From assembly GCA_964633355.1 (NCBI GenBank), contig CAZWGO010000011.1, positions 1 through 64,000 of the forward strand: a DNA stretch of 64,000 nt, read 5' to 3'. Source of the stretch: Micavibrio_B sp964633355 (GTDB lineage: Bacteria > Pseudomonadota > Alphaproteobacteria > Micavibrionales > Micavibrionaceae). Positions 17,040 to 25,151 of the stretch are shown one piece after another. Each line of letters opens with the position of its first letter. Position 1 is the first letter of the stretch. The notes below the pieces were generated by a model. That model saw nothing but the letters and a program-made list of their open reading frames with translations. It had not been told where the DNA came from and ran no database searches. The position numbers were made by a program, and so were the translations under genes.

Positions 17040-18002
17040 ATCGCCACTACGCTTGAATTTGACAATCTGTCACTCGTTCCCCTTCTTTTCGGAGAACATA
17101 ATTCTCACCTCAATCATCTTGAAAAAACGCTGAATGTTCGCATAGCCGACCGCGGAAACACTGTTTCCGTATCCGGCGACAGCGATAATGTTGCGACTGC
17201 GAATGACGTCCTGCAATGGATGTGGACCCATATTGAGAAAGGCCGAACCATGACACCAGCCGATATCGACGGAGCTGTCCGTTTTGCCAAGCATGGCAAT
17301 GACGACAAGAAAGAACAAGCCAGTCCGAAACAGGACGACCAAAACAAACAGGTCTCGCTCAATATCCGCAAGAAAACTCTAATGGCGAGAACACCGACGC
17401 AAGCATCCTACATCAAAGCGCTGCGCCGTCATGAGATGACCTTCGGTATCGGCCCTGCCGGTACGGGCAAAACCTATATTGCGGTGGCTGCCGGTGTCGA
17501 GATGTACGAACAAAATAAAATCGACCGGCTTGTCTTTACGCGTCCCGCTGTCGAAGCCGGTGAAAAACTCGGCTTTTTACCCGGTGACATGAAGGAAAAG
17601 ATCGATCCCTATTTGCGCCCTATTTATGATGCGCTTCACGATTTCCTTGGTGCTGAACGTGTTGAAAAGATGATGGAGCGGAATGAGATCGAAATAGCTC
17701 CGCTTGCCTTTATGCGGGGCCGCACGCTTAGTCGCGCCTATGTATTGCTCGACGAAGCCCAAAACACGACGACATCGCAAATGAAGATGTTCCTAAGCCG
17801 TATGGGTGAAGATTCCCGCATGGTCATCACGGGCGATCCGTCTCAGACCGACCTTCTGAACGGCCAGATGTCAGGCCTGAAAGAAGCCTTACTTGTTTTA
17901 AGGGATATCGACGATATCGCCTTTATCGAGTTTAACAATCAGGACGTCGTCCGCCATAAGCTGGTCGGTAAAATCCTTCAGGCTTATGATGACGTTCCTT
18001 AA
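17040..18002 (+). CDS. ybeZ: PhoH-like ATPase (YbeZ), apparent non-AUG start
   Basis: PhoH-family ATPase with Walker A GPAGTGKTY, an RPAVEAGEKLGFLPGD block and Walker B VLLDEAQNTT. It works with YbeY in RNA and ribosome metabolism. The first in-frame ATG is at 17220, but that start would delete about 60 family-conserved N-terminal residues. The frame is open upstream and translates as TTLEFDNLSLVPLLFGEH, matching the family N-terminus. An in-frame stop at 17013 limits the start, and no ATG, GTG or TTG exists between. AAGGAG lies 7 nt before an ATC at 17040, the best start candidate, giving 320 residues. A sequencing error at that codon is the alternative. Confidence 0.88.
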   Translation: MATTLEFDNLSLVPLLFGEHNSHLNHLEKTLNVRIADRGNTVSVSGDSDNVATANDVLQWMWTHIEKGRTMTPADIDGAVRFAKHGNDDKKEQASPKQDDQNKQVSLNIRKKTLMARTPTQASYIKALRRHEMTFGIGPAGTGKTYIAVAAGVEMYEQNKIDRLVFTRPAVEAGEKLGFLPGDMKEKIDPYLRPIYDALHDFLGAERVEKMMERNEIEIAPLAFMRGRTLSRAYVLLDEAQNTTTSQMKMFLSRMGEDSRMVITGDPSQTDLLNGQMSGLKEALLVLRDIDDIAFIEFNNQDVVRHKLVGKILQAYDDVP

Positions 18003-18062
18003 AGTTTGACATATTTTGCCTTTCCTTGTTAGGGTCTCCCCAAACTTGGAGAGGCGATAATA

Positions 18063-18425
18063 ATGAGGTCATTTAGATCAATGAGGGGGCAATCAAGAAT
18101 GCGCACCCCGTCTAATACAACCAATTGGCAGATAACGGACGCCGTTCAGGAAAGCACAGAGCTTCTTAAAGCATCGCCTGAACTCACTTTCATTTTTCAA
18201 ACCCATGCCATGGGACAATTAGCCGACAAAATTTTGGCTCCGGCGGAACAAGAATTGTTATCTCCTATTTTCATGAGAACCCGCCCCTATTCTGATGAAA
18301 TGAATACAGCTTTCGAAAGACTTAAATTTAACGCTCTTCAGATGTATCGTGAAGTGACCGCATACAGACAGGGTGATTCTTACTTCACAAAATTCGGCCC
18401 TGTCCTTTCGCCAGAAATGAAATGA
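18063..18425 (+). CDS. hypothetical protein, translationally coupled to ybeY
   Basis: A soluble protein of 120 residues. The Arg-rich N-terminus (MRSFRSMRGQSRMR) suggests nucleic acid or ribosome binding, but no family is recognised. A GGAGAGG site precedes the ATG. Its stop overlaps the ybeY start as ATGA (18422-18425), so it is co-translated with the rRNA-processing enzyme. In most alphaproteobacteria phoH and ybeY are directly adjacent, so this gene is an insertion in a conserved pair. Confidence 0.6.
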   Translation: MRSFRSMRGQSRMRTPSNTTNWQITDAVQESTELLKASPELTFIFQTHAMGQLADKILAPAEQELLSPIFMRTRPYSDEMNTAFERLKFNALQMYREVTAYRQGDSYFTKFGPVLSPEMK

Positions 18426-18910
18426 CCAAAGTCACAAGCGACATCTCCATCGATGACCCTGCCTGGTCTAAAAAGCGCCTCGGCCTGCAGAAAATGCTGG
18501 AAAGCGTTTTGTCCGATACCTGGAGACAGATTAAAGGCAAAAGCAAAGCTTCTCCCCTGATCTCCGTTGTCTTTACCAACGATAAAGCCATCAGGAAGAT
18601 CAACAAGAAATTCCGTGGAAAAGATAAACCGACGAATGTCCTTTCTTTTCAAATCTGGCCCGATCCGTCTGCCCTGCCCCCGACCATCATTCCGGCCGGC
18701 GATCTGGTTTTTGCCTTTGAAACTATCGAGCGCGAAGCCCTGGAAAACGACATTTCCTTCAAACATCATTTAACGCATCTAATGATTCATGGGTTTTTAC
18801 ACCTCTTCGGCTATGATCATATGAACGACGCTGAAGCCGAAATTATGGAAGCGCTGGAGGCCAAAATTCTTAAAAAGATGGGCATTAAAAACCCCTACGC
18901 GGATCTTTAA
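18422..18910 (+). CDS. ybeY: endoribonuclease YbeY (rRNA maturation factor)
   Basis: This 162-residue metalloprotein has the UPF0054 signature HGFLHLFGYDH, with metal ligands His123, His127 and His133, and the NVLSFQ segment upstream. YbeY acts in 16S rRNA 3' maturation and late 70S quality control, usually with the PhoH-like protein. Length is normal. It is coupled to the preceding small gene by an ATGA overlap and followed after 20 bp by the CorC-like gene. Confidence 0.95.
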   Translation: MTKVTSDISIDDPAWSKKRLGLQKMLESVLSDTWRQIKGKSKASPLISVVFTNDKAIRKINKKFRGKDKPTNVLSFQIWPDPSALPPTIIPAGDLVFAFETIEREALENDISFKHHLTHLMIHGFLHLFGYDHMNDAEAEIMEALEAKILKKMGIKNPYADL

Positions 18911-18930
18911 ATTTCTGCTAAATCATAAGA

Positions 18931-19818
18931 ATGAACGATAAGCCTCCGCTTGAAGCGCCCAAACATCCCAAACCCGACCTTAAAAGCTGGATCAAATCCA
19001 TCCTGTCAAAAAAAGAAACGCAAGATGACGATCTGCGCGAAGCTTTGGAGGAGTATATCGAAGAGCTGTCGGAAACCGAGGAACAATCGACCGAAGAACG
19101 CGCGCTCATCACCAATATTCTAAACCTGCGCGATATGACGGTGGCCGATGTCATGATCCCAAGGGCGGATATCGTCGCGCTCGATGTCGAAACTTCTTCT
19201 CTCGAGCTGTTATCCCTTTTAAGTGAAAAACAATTCAGCCGAATTCCGGTTTACCGCGAAACGCTGGATGATATCCTAGGCACTGTTCATGTGAAGGACG
19301 TGCTGGCCAATCTGGCGCAGAACAAACCTATCGTCATTTCAGAGCTTATCCGAGAAGCGCCGATCATCTCTCCCTCCCTGCCGGTTATTAATCTCATTTT
19401 GTTAATGCGTGAGAATAAGAAACACCTTGCCTTCGTTGTCGATGAATATGGCGGTATTGACGGGCTTGTTACGATAGGCGATTTGATTGAAAGCATTATC
19501 GGCAAAATTCATGACGAACATGAAAGTTTCGATGCCGAAGAAATCATCAAGAAAGAGGACGGTATTATTGCCGATGCACGTCTGCCTATCGAAGTATTTG
19601 AAAAAGAATTCGGCACGATTTTAAACGACGAAGAGCGCAACGAAATAGATACGCTCGGTGGCTTGATATTTTCCCTCGCCTCGCGTGTGCCAAGCCGTGG
19701 CGAAATTATATCGCATGAAGAAACGAATTTGAGCTTTGAAATTCTCGACGCCGACCCGCGCCGCATCAGCAAAATCCGTGTACGCCGCCCGCAAGCCGCG
19801 AAGACAGAAGAAAAATAA
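18931..19818 (+). CDS. CorC/HlyC-family CBS-domain protein
   Basis: This 295-residue cytosolic protein has a short acidic N-terminus, a CBS pair (about residues 65-195, starting MTVADVMIPRADIVALDV and including HLAFVVDEYGGIDGLVTIGD) and a C-terminal CorC_HlyC domain (about 210-290). It lacks the DUF21 membrane domain, as expected for the short CorC form that neighbours ybeY and lnt. It is linked to Mg2+/Co2+ efflux or tolerance in enterobacteria; the biochemical role is unsettled. Its stop overlaps the lnt start as TAATG. Confidence 0.9.
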   Translation: MNDKPPLEAPKHPKPDLKSWIKSILSKKETQDDDLREALEEYIEELSETEEQSTEERALITNILNLRDMTVADVMIPRADIVALDVETSSLELLSLLSEKQFSRIPVYRETLDDILGTVHVKDVLANLAQNKPIVISELIREAPIISPSLPVINLILLMRENKKHLAFVVDEYGGIDGLVTIGDLIESIIGKIHDEHESFDAEEIIKKEDGIIADARLPIEVFEKEFGTILNDEERNEIDTLGGLIFSLASRVPSRGEIISHEETNLSFEILDADPRRISKIRVRRPQAAKTEEK

Positions 19819-21383
19819 TGAAGCGCTATGTTGAAAAAAACTGGGTGCGCCAGATTGCGCTTCTAGCCCTCGGGGCCATTTCTTCTTTTGCCATGCAGCC
19901 TTATGAATTCTGGCCTGTGCTGATTTTAGGCCTGTCTGGTTTTTGGCTGCTTCTCACTGAGAACACGAAACGCTGGCAATCCTTCCTTGGTGGTTTTCTG
20001 TTTGCCTTCGGTTATTTCGTCGCCGGGCTTTGGTGGGTCGGTAATGCACTGCTTGTCGATGGCAATCCCTATCTCTGGGCGCTGCCTCTGGCGGTATTCG
20101 GGCTACAGGCCCTTCTGTCATTTTTCATCAGTGTTGCCGCCGGACTATCGCAATGGATCGCGCCGGGCAGAACATTGAAATCATATCTGTTTTTTATCGC
20201 CCTGCTTTCTTTCTGGGAATGGGGCCGAGGCCACATGTTCACGGGCTTCCCATGGAATCTCTTTAGCATGACATGGACGTCTATCTTGCCTTTTGCGCAA
20301 ATCGCATCTATCGGCGGTATTCATTTCCTGAACTTGCTGACGATTATATTGATGACGCTTCCTGCCTTTCTCTGGAAAGGAAATACCGGACGCAAAACCA
20401 AAATCATACTAGCAACCGTTTCAATTATATTTATCGGCGGTAACTTTCTCCTTGGCCAAGCAAGACTTGTCGCCGCTGATACAAATAATAAGAACCAAAA
20501 ACAGGATGTTGTTGTTCAAATCGTCACGCCGAATATCGCCCAGAAGGATAAGTGGAATCCGGATCTGATGGCGGACAATTTCTGGAAGACTATTAAACTT
20601 ATGCATCCGGAAGCGTCGCCGCAAAATAAATCAGCACCTGCACGCGTGATCGTGCTGCCGGAAACGGCTTTGCTGCCGGAAGTATTCTCGAGTCCCGAAG
20701 CGATGAACGCGCTGCGCGTTGCATTAAATGCCTACCCTGAAAAAACATACCTGCTTGCGGGCGCGCTTCGTCGAGAACAGGATGAAACCAGCGCGCCCCG
20801 CTATTTCAATTCACTAATCGGTATGGATAAATCCGGCGAGATCAAAGGCTGGTTCGATAAATTTCACTTGGTTCCGTTTGGCGAATATATTCCGTTCCAA
20901 AAATATGTTCCCTTCGGACCGGTGACAAAATTTGCAGGCTTTCAAGGTGGACACGGACCCGAAACATGGACGCAATTCGAAGGTCTGCCGCCCTTCAGCC
21001 CATTGATTTGTTACGAAGTCATCTTTGCTGGACAGGTAACAGCGATGGAACCTGAGCGTCCGCAATGGATGGTGAATGTGACGAACGATGCCTGGTATGG
21101 AATCTCACCCGGTCCGTATCAGCATCTGGCGCAGACGCAATTCCGTGCCATTGAAGAAGGCATCCCGGTAATCCGGTCGACGAATACGGGTATTTCCGCC
21201 ATTATTGATCCATACGGGCGAATCATATCTGAAAGTCCGCTATATCAGGACTATGTTCAGGAAGAATATTTGCCTGCTATGGCCCAGGCGCCGACATTCT
21301 ATTCTATATATAAGGATAAACTATTTTTCTTTTTCCTGATTTTATTGCTATTACCTGCACTCCTAACGGTCAGGAAAAAGTAG
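19818..21383 (+). CDS. lnt: apolipoprotein N-acyltransferase
   Basis: This 521-residue inner-membrane enzyme transfers the third acyl chain to the N-terminal Cys of lipoproteins. About six transmembrane helices fill residues 10-215, one more closes the C-terminus, and a periplasmic nitrilase-like domain lies between. The catalytic triad is Glu282 (VLPETALLPE), Lys348 (DKFHLVPFGEY) and Cys398 (PLICYEVIF). Length is typical. It overlaps corC by one base. Confidence 0.96.
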   Translation: MKRYVEKNWVRQIALLALGAISSFAMQPYEFWPVLILGLSGFWLLLTENTKRWQSFLGGFLFAFGYFVAGLWWVGNALLVDGNPYLWALPLAVFGLQALLSFFISVAAGLSQWIAPGRTLKSYLFFIALLSFWEWGRGHMFTGFPWNLFSMTWTSILPFAQIASIGGIHFLNLLTIILMTLPAFLWKGNTGRKTKIILATVSIIFIGGNFLLGQARLVAADTNNKNQKQDVVVQIVTPNIAQKDKWNPDLMADNFWKTIKLMHPEASPQNKSAPARVIVLPETALLPEVFSSPEAMNALRVALNAYPEKTYLLAGALRREQDETSAPRYFNSLIGMDKSGEIKGWFDKFHLVPFGEYIPFQKYVPFGPVTKFAGFQGGHGPETWTQFEGLPPFSPLICYEVIFAGQVTAMEPERPQWMVNVTNDAWYGISPGPYQHLAQTQFRAIEEGIPVIRSTNTGISAIIDPYGRIISESPLYQDYVQEEYLPAMAQAPTFYSIYKDKLFFFFLILLLLPALLTVRKK

Positions 21384-21430
21384 GAATAGAATCTTCTCTA
21401 ATATAAAAAAATTCATTTTACTTTTCATGC

Positions 21431-21456
21431 TCATGTATGCAAAACAACATACATGA
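21431..21456. promoter_or_regulatory. inverted repeat spanning the xre start codon
   Basis: Arms TCATGTATG and CATACATGA are perfect 9-bp inverted repeats around an 8-nt spacer (CAAAACAA). The right arm contains the ATG of the XRE regulator. No ribosome-binding site precedes that ATG. The element could be the regulator's own operator, an mRNA hairpin hiding the start codon, or both. Confidence 0.55.
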
Positions 21457-21875
21457 GTAAAGCAGCAGCCAAACCAACCAAGGTCGTTAGAGAACATATC
21501 GAACCAGCCGATGTCATTATCGGCCAGAAGATACGTCTTCGCCGTAATATTCTGGGTATGACACAATCCGATCTTGCAGAAGCGCTTGGCGTTTCTTTCC
21601 AGCAGATTCAAAAATATGAAACTGGAAAAAATAAGGTCTATGCCTCCAAACTTTATAATATCGCCAAAATCCTGAAAATGCCCTTGACCGATTTTTTCGA
21701 AGAAGAAAAGCAGCGCAGAAAAGGCATGTCGGATCAAAAACAGGAATTATTCATGGGCGGCGCTGATCCATTATTAGAGCCGGATACACCTTCTTTGATT
21801 CGCGCTTACTACGAGATCAAGGATAAGAAAAAACGTAAAATGGCCATCGACCTGATGAAGACCCTGCAGTCCTGA
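21453..21875 (+). CDS. XRE-family helix-turn-helix transcriptional regulator
   Basis: This 140-residue protein has a Cro/CI-type helix-turn-helix at about residues 26-80 (IRLRRNILGMTQSDLAEALG, then SFQQIQKYETGKNKV). A lysine-rich C-terminal extension ends in a MAIDLMKTLQS helix. Regulators of this kind are a standard neighbour of lnt and metK in alphaproteobacteria. The start codon lies inside a perfect inverted repeat (21431-21456), suggesting autoregulation. Confidence 0.9.
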   Translation: MSKAAAKPTKVVREHIEPADVIIGQKIRLRRNILGMTQSDLAEALGVSFQQIQKYETGKNKVYASKLYNIAKILKMPLTDFFEEEKQRRKGMSDQKQELFMGGADPLLEPDTPSLIRAYYEIKDKKKRKMAIDLMKTLQS

Positions 21876-21954
21876 TCTGCGCTCCTTCCTACTTGCGACT
21901 CCCCATCTATAGGTATACGCTCGTTTACCTTTAATTTTTGGGAATCGATCAATA

Positions 21955-23133
21955 ATGAAAAACGGCGCTTTAAAAGATTTTATATTCACCAGTGAATCCG
22001 TGTCCGAAGGCCACCCGGATAAAGTCTGCGACCGGATTTCAGATGCCGTTGTCGATGCATTCCTTGCACAAGATCCTGTATCGCGCACGGCTGTCGAAAC
22101 AGTGGCAACAACCGACTATGTCGGACTGATCGGCGAGATACGTTCCGAAGGCAATCTGAGCAAAGCAGAAATTGAAGACATCGTCCGCAACGCGATCAAG
22201 AAAATTGGGTACGAACAGGAAGGCTTCAATTGGAAGACCGTTCAGATCGATAATCGCCTTCATGCGCAATCCGCCGATATTGCTGTCGGTGTCGATGCAG
22301 CTGGCGATAAAGACGAAGGTGCCGGCGATCAGGGCATCATGTTCGGCTATGCCTGCAATGAAACACCGAATTTGATGCCAGCCCCGATTTATTACTCCCA
22401 TGCCATTCTTCGCGATCTCGCCGAAGGTCGTCACTCGGGTGCTTTCGCTGATTTGCGTCCGGATATGAAATCGCAAGTGACCCTTGAATATAAAGACGGC
22501 AAACCTGTTCGCGCCAAATCTGTCGTCGTATCGACACAACATGCCGAGAGCGCAAATCAAAATGACATTCGCGAACTGGTTCGTTCCCGCGTTGAGAAAA
22601 TTTTGCCTGAAGGCTGGATGTGCGAAGACAAGGAACTCTACGTCAATCCGACAGGCCGCTTTGTTATCGGCGGACCCGTCGGCGATTCAGGCCTGACAGG
22701 CCGCAAGATTATCGTCGATACTTACGGCGGTTCCGCTCCGCATGGTGGCGGCGCGTTCTCCGGTAAAGATCCAACGAAAGTCGACCGCAGCGCAGCCTAT
22801 GCAGCGCGCTATATCGCCAAGAATATCGTGGCGGCTGGTTATGCCGAAAAATGCCTGATCCAGCTCTCTTACGCGATCGGCGTTTCCAAACCGATCTCCT
22901 TCTATGTGAACACGCAGGAAACAGGATCGTTGCCAGAAGCGAAAATCGCCGAAGCAGTTAATCAACTGATTAATCTGACCCCGCGCGGTATCCGCGAGCA
23001 TCTACAGCTCAATAAGCCGATCTATGAGCGCACCACCGCCTACGGCCATTTTGGCCGCGAGCCGGATGCGGATGGCGGTTTCTCATGGGAAAAACTCGAT
23101 TTGGTTGAGCCCCTTAGGAAAATCTTAGGATAG
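21955..23133 (+). CDS. metK: S-adenosylmethionine synthetase
   Basis: This 392-residue enzyme makes SAM from methionine and ATP. Visible signatures are SVSEGHPDKVCDRISDAV, the GAGDQGIMFGYACNET loop and the GGGAFSGKDPTKVDRSAAY phosphate-binding motif. Length is that of the family. The 79-bp upstream gap shows no SAM riboswitch that I can recognise. In related genomes trmB follows directly; here a palindromic repeat with a scaffold gap separates them. Confidence 0.98.
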   Translation: MKNGALKDFIFTSESVSEGHPDKVCDRISDAVVDAFLAQDPVSRTAVETVATTDYVGLIGEIRSEGNLSKAEIEDIVRNAIKKIGYEQEGFNWKTVQIDNRLHAQSADIAVGVDAAGDKDEGAGDQGIMFGYACNETPNLMPAPIYYSHAILRDLAEGRHSGAFADLRPDMKSQVTLEYKDGKPVRAKSVVVSTQHAESANQNDIRELVRSRVEKILPEGWMCEDKELYVNPTGRFVIGGPVGDSGLTGRKIIVDTYGGSAPHGGGAFSGKDPTKVDRSAAYAARYIAKNIVAAGYAEKCLIQLSYAIGVSKPISFYVNTQETGSLPEAKIAEAVNQLINLTPRGIREHLQLNKPIYERTTAYGHFGREPDADGGFSWEKLDLVEPLRKILG

Positions 23134-23169
23134 TTGGAAAATTCTTGGCTAATCCCTTCTAATCCTATA

Positions 23170-23253
23170 CGTCATTCCGGCGAAAGCCGGAATCCAGGTG
23201 GTCCGGATAGATCTGGATCCCGGATCNNNNNNNNNNTCAAGTCCGGGATGACG
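23170..23253. repeat. GTCATTCC-type mirrored-hairpin repeat, interrupted by a scaffold gap
   Basis: The left end has hairpin ATTCCGGC/GCCGGAAT followed by CCAGG. The right end reads CTGGATCCCGGAtc, ten Ns (23227-23236), then tcaaGTCCGGGATGAC, so the right hairpin is split by the gap. Assembly probably failed because the element is multicopy. It fills the metK-trmB intergenic space. Confidence 0.75.
23227..23236. other. scaffold gap (10 N)
   Basis: Ten undetermined bases inside the right hairpin of the palindromic repeat between metK and trmB. Confidence 0.99.
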
Positions 23254-23263
23254 AGTTAAGAGA

Positions 23264-23962
23264 ATGTCGGAAAATCAAACTACACAAAAACGCCTTGTTT
23301 ACGGTCGCCGAAAAGGGAAGCCTTTGAGTGTGGGGCGGGCGCAAGTGATGGATGAGCTTTATCCCAAGCTTGCCATTCCCAAAGAGATTTTACGCCAGGA
23401 TAAAACCACGACTCCAAAAGATATTTTCGGGGTTGAGCCTAAAACATTTCATTTCGAGATCGGCTTTGGCGGCGGCGAACATTTGAACTGGCGCATGCGT
23501 CAAAATCCGGACGATCATTTTATCGGCGCGGAGATTTTCTCTAACGGGGTCGCTTCGCTTTTAAAATCGGTTAACGATATACCGCATGACAATTTGCGCG
23601 TGTGGATGGACGATGCCTTGATCGTGCTCAACTCCCTGCCCGATGCGTGCATCGATTACATGTATATCCTCAATCCCGATCCATGGCCCAAAGCCCGCCA
23701 CCATCACCGCCGCATGGTGACGAAGGATAATCTCGATGTCTTCGCCCGCGTGTTGAAACGAGGCGCTACTTTGTTGGAAACGACGGATGTGGCGGCTCTA
23801 TCCGAATGGATGGTGGAGCATACGGATAACCATCCGGCATTTGAGTTCATGAATAGAGACGACATTTATATGCCCCCCGAAGGATGGGAACCGACACGCT
23901 ATGAGAATAAGGGCAAGGTTGCAGGGCGTCGGCAGACCTATCTGGAATTCAGGCGGAAGTAG
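23264..23962 (+). CDS. trmB: tRNA (guanine-N7-)-methyltransferase
   Basis: This 232-residue SAM-dependent enzyme forms m7G46 in tRNA. The SAM-binding motif is FHFEIGFGGGEHL, followed by HFIGAEIF, and the family signature NPDPWPKARHHHRRMV carries the catalytic Asp. An N-terminal basic stretch (RLVYGRRKGKPL) fits tRNA binding and is typical of alphaproteobacterial TrmB. Start chosen at the ATG just downstream of the repeat. Confidence 0.96.
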   Translation: MSENQTTQKRLVYGRRKGKPLSVGRAQVMDELYPKLAIPKEILRQDKTTTPKDIFGVEPKTFHFEIGFGGGEHLNWRMRQNPDDHFIGAEIFSNGVASLLKSVNDIPHDNLRVWMDDALIVLNSLPDACIDYMYILNPDPWPKARHHHRRMVTKDNLDVFARVLKRGATLLETTDVAALSEWMVEHTDNHPAFEFMNRDDIYMPPEGWEPTRYENKGKVAGRRQTYLEFRRK

Positions 23963-24018
23963 GATTTCTGTTCTTTTCGTTTGACGTTTTGTCTATTTCG
24001 TTCGTCGATATTTACACC

Positions 24019-24108
24019 GTCATTGCGAGGAGGCCAAGCCGACGCGGCAATCCAAACGATGGCGCAGCTTCACTATCGTCTGGATTGCCGCGCTTCGCTC
24101 GCAATGAC
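24019..24108. repeat. GTCATTGCGAG palindromic element, copy 1
   Basis: A 90-bp imperfect palindrome with ends GTCATTGCGAGG and its near-complement CTCGCAATGAC. The inner arms GGCAATCCA and TGGATTGCC also pair. This is a dispersed repeat of the type often seen in alphaproteobacterial genomes, with no coding content. Confidence 0.75.
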
Positions 24109-24263
24109 GATTGATGGCGCAATGCCTTAATACTTCTTTTTTTAGATTTCTTCGCCCGCTGAGTCCTACATCTTGGGGAATCCAGAAAAACTGGCTGCTT
24201 TAACTGACGTAAAGCTACGGTATAATGATTATAGGATTAATTTCCTGCTGTGTCAAGCGATTT

Positions 24264-24356
24264 GTCATTGCGAGAATAGCGAAGCAATCCATACGATAAA
24301 GAAGCTGAACCACTATCTGGATTGCCGCGTCGGCCTGTCGGCCTCCTCGCAATGAC
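24264..24356. repeat. GTCATTGCGAG palindromic element, copy 2 (opposite orientation)
   Basis: A 93-bp imperfect palindrome. Its right half, reverse-complemented, matches the left half of copy 1 (both carry the GCGAGGAGGCC and GCCGACGCGGCAATCC blocks). The two copies are therefore inverted relative to each other. It ends 6 bp from the stop of the minus-strand gene at 24363. Confidence 0.75.
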
Positions 24357-24362
24357 GATTGA

Positions 24363-24971
24363 TTACTTTGGATTTGGTACTTCAGGCGGAAGACCAACCA
24401 TCTGGCGAAGTTGCGCTATTTGTTCCGCGGTGGCCACTTCATTAAAGACAAGTGTCATTTGACCATCTACAGAACGCGTTTGAAAATCACTTGATTCAAA
24501 CACTTTTGTTAAATCACCAGCAAGCAATGTATAAACGGCGGCCTTTCTGTTTGTTTCTTCTGATGAACCGGACCATCTGGCATATTCTCTATGTTCTTCG
24601 GCAAGTTTTGCGTAGGCTTGAACACTGCCATTTTTTGCAGCCGTTTCAAGCCATTTACCTTTAGGAATTTTAACGTCGCTATCACGTCTCTTAGATATTT
24701 CAGATAGTAAAAATTGAGCGTCTTTATTCTTTTTACGAGCTTCTTTAAACAGTAGATTAACTATTGCTTGCTTAACTCCCAAAGTTGCATCCCGCATTTC
24801 ACGAAGTGTCTTATAATCTTCATAAAGATTTTCTGAAACTGTCTGCAAAAGTTTTTCTACAATAGGCTCAGCTTCAATTTTATCTTTATTGGCTTGCAAT
24901 TTCGCTTGCCTCGCAGAAAGTTGCGCTATTTCTTCATCAATCTTTGTGATTGCTTGTGCAGTCATACTCAT
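24363..24971 (-). CDS. hypothetical protein, coiled-coil N-terminus with Sel1/TPR-like middle
   Basis: This 202-residue soluble protein has a coiled-coil segment at about residues 8-35, a charged helical middle and one stretch (AQFLLSEI then GSVQAYAKLAEEH) that recalls Sel1-like alpha-alpha repeats. No enzymatic motif is visible and no family is recognised. It is inserted, on the opposite strand, between trmB and the rimP operon, and its start region abuts the rimP promoter region. Confidence 0.6.
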   Translation of the reverse strand: MSMTAQAITKIDEEIAQLSARQAKLQANKDKIEAEPIVEKLLQTVSENLYEDYKTLREMRDATLGVKQAIVNLLFKEARKKNKDAQFLLSEISKRRDSDVKIPKGKWLETAAKNGSVQAYAKLAEEHREYARWSGSSEETNRKAAVYTLLAGDLTKVFESSDFQTRSVDGQMTLVFNEVATAEQIAQLRQMVGLPPEVPNPK

Positions 24972-25042
24972 TGCCTTTCGGTAGTAAATTTCAGCCTTAC
25001 TAGCCCAATCTGAACCTTTATGTCAAACTTTGAACAAAAATC

Positions 25043-25071
25043 TTGCAAAATGCCAGAAACCTGCCTATAAC
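25043..25071 (+). promoter_or_regulatory. sigma-70-type promoter of the rimP-nusA-infB operon
   Basis: TTGCAA and TATAAC are separated by exactly 17 bp. Transcription would start near 25078, giving a leader of about 75 nt to the rimP ATG that contains the terminator hairpin at 25100-25129. Confidence 0.6.
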
Positions 25072-25099
25072 CCTCCCCATAACTACCTGAATTTAACAG

Positions 25100-25129
25100 G
25101 GTGGGCTCGAAAAGAGGCCCGCCTTTTTT
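25100..25129 (+). terminator. intrinsic terminator / attenuator in the rimP leader
   Basis: A GGTGGGC/GCCCGCC stem (one U-G pair) is followed directly by six T residues. It lies between a good promoter and the rimP start, with no gene upstream on this strand that it could serve. It is therefore a premature terminator, consistent with attenuation described for rimP-nusA leaders in proteobacteria. Confidence 0.75.
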
Positions 25130-25151
25130 GTTACCTAAAGCACTGAGATAC

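Larger units (their letters stand above)
23963..24362. other. 400-bp intergenic region with two inverted-repeat elements
   Basis: No gene is supported. The space is largely occupied by the two GTCATTGCGAG elements at 24019-24108 and 24264-24356, listed separately, with AT-rich spacer between. Confidence 0.7.

Noticed and set aside
18006..18034. TTGACA promoter before the 18063 gene
   Set aside because: The -35 is perfect but no acceptable -10 lies at 16-18 bp; co-transcription with phoH is simpler.
21876..21954. Possible SAM riboswitch upstream of metK
   Set aside because: The 79-bp gap shows no SAM-II, SAM-V or other recognisable SAM aptamer and is too short for most of them.
25101..25151. 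Upstream ATG extending RimP by 17 residues
   Set aside because: It lies in the terminator hairpin and the extra residues do not fit the family.
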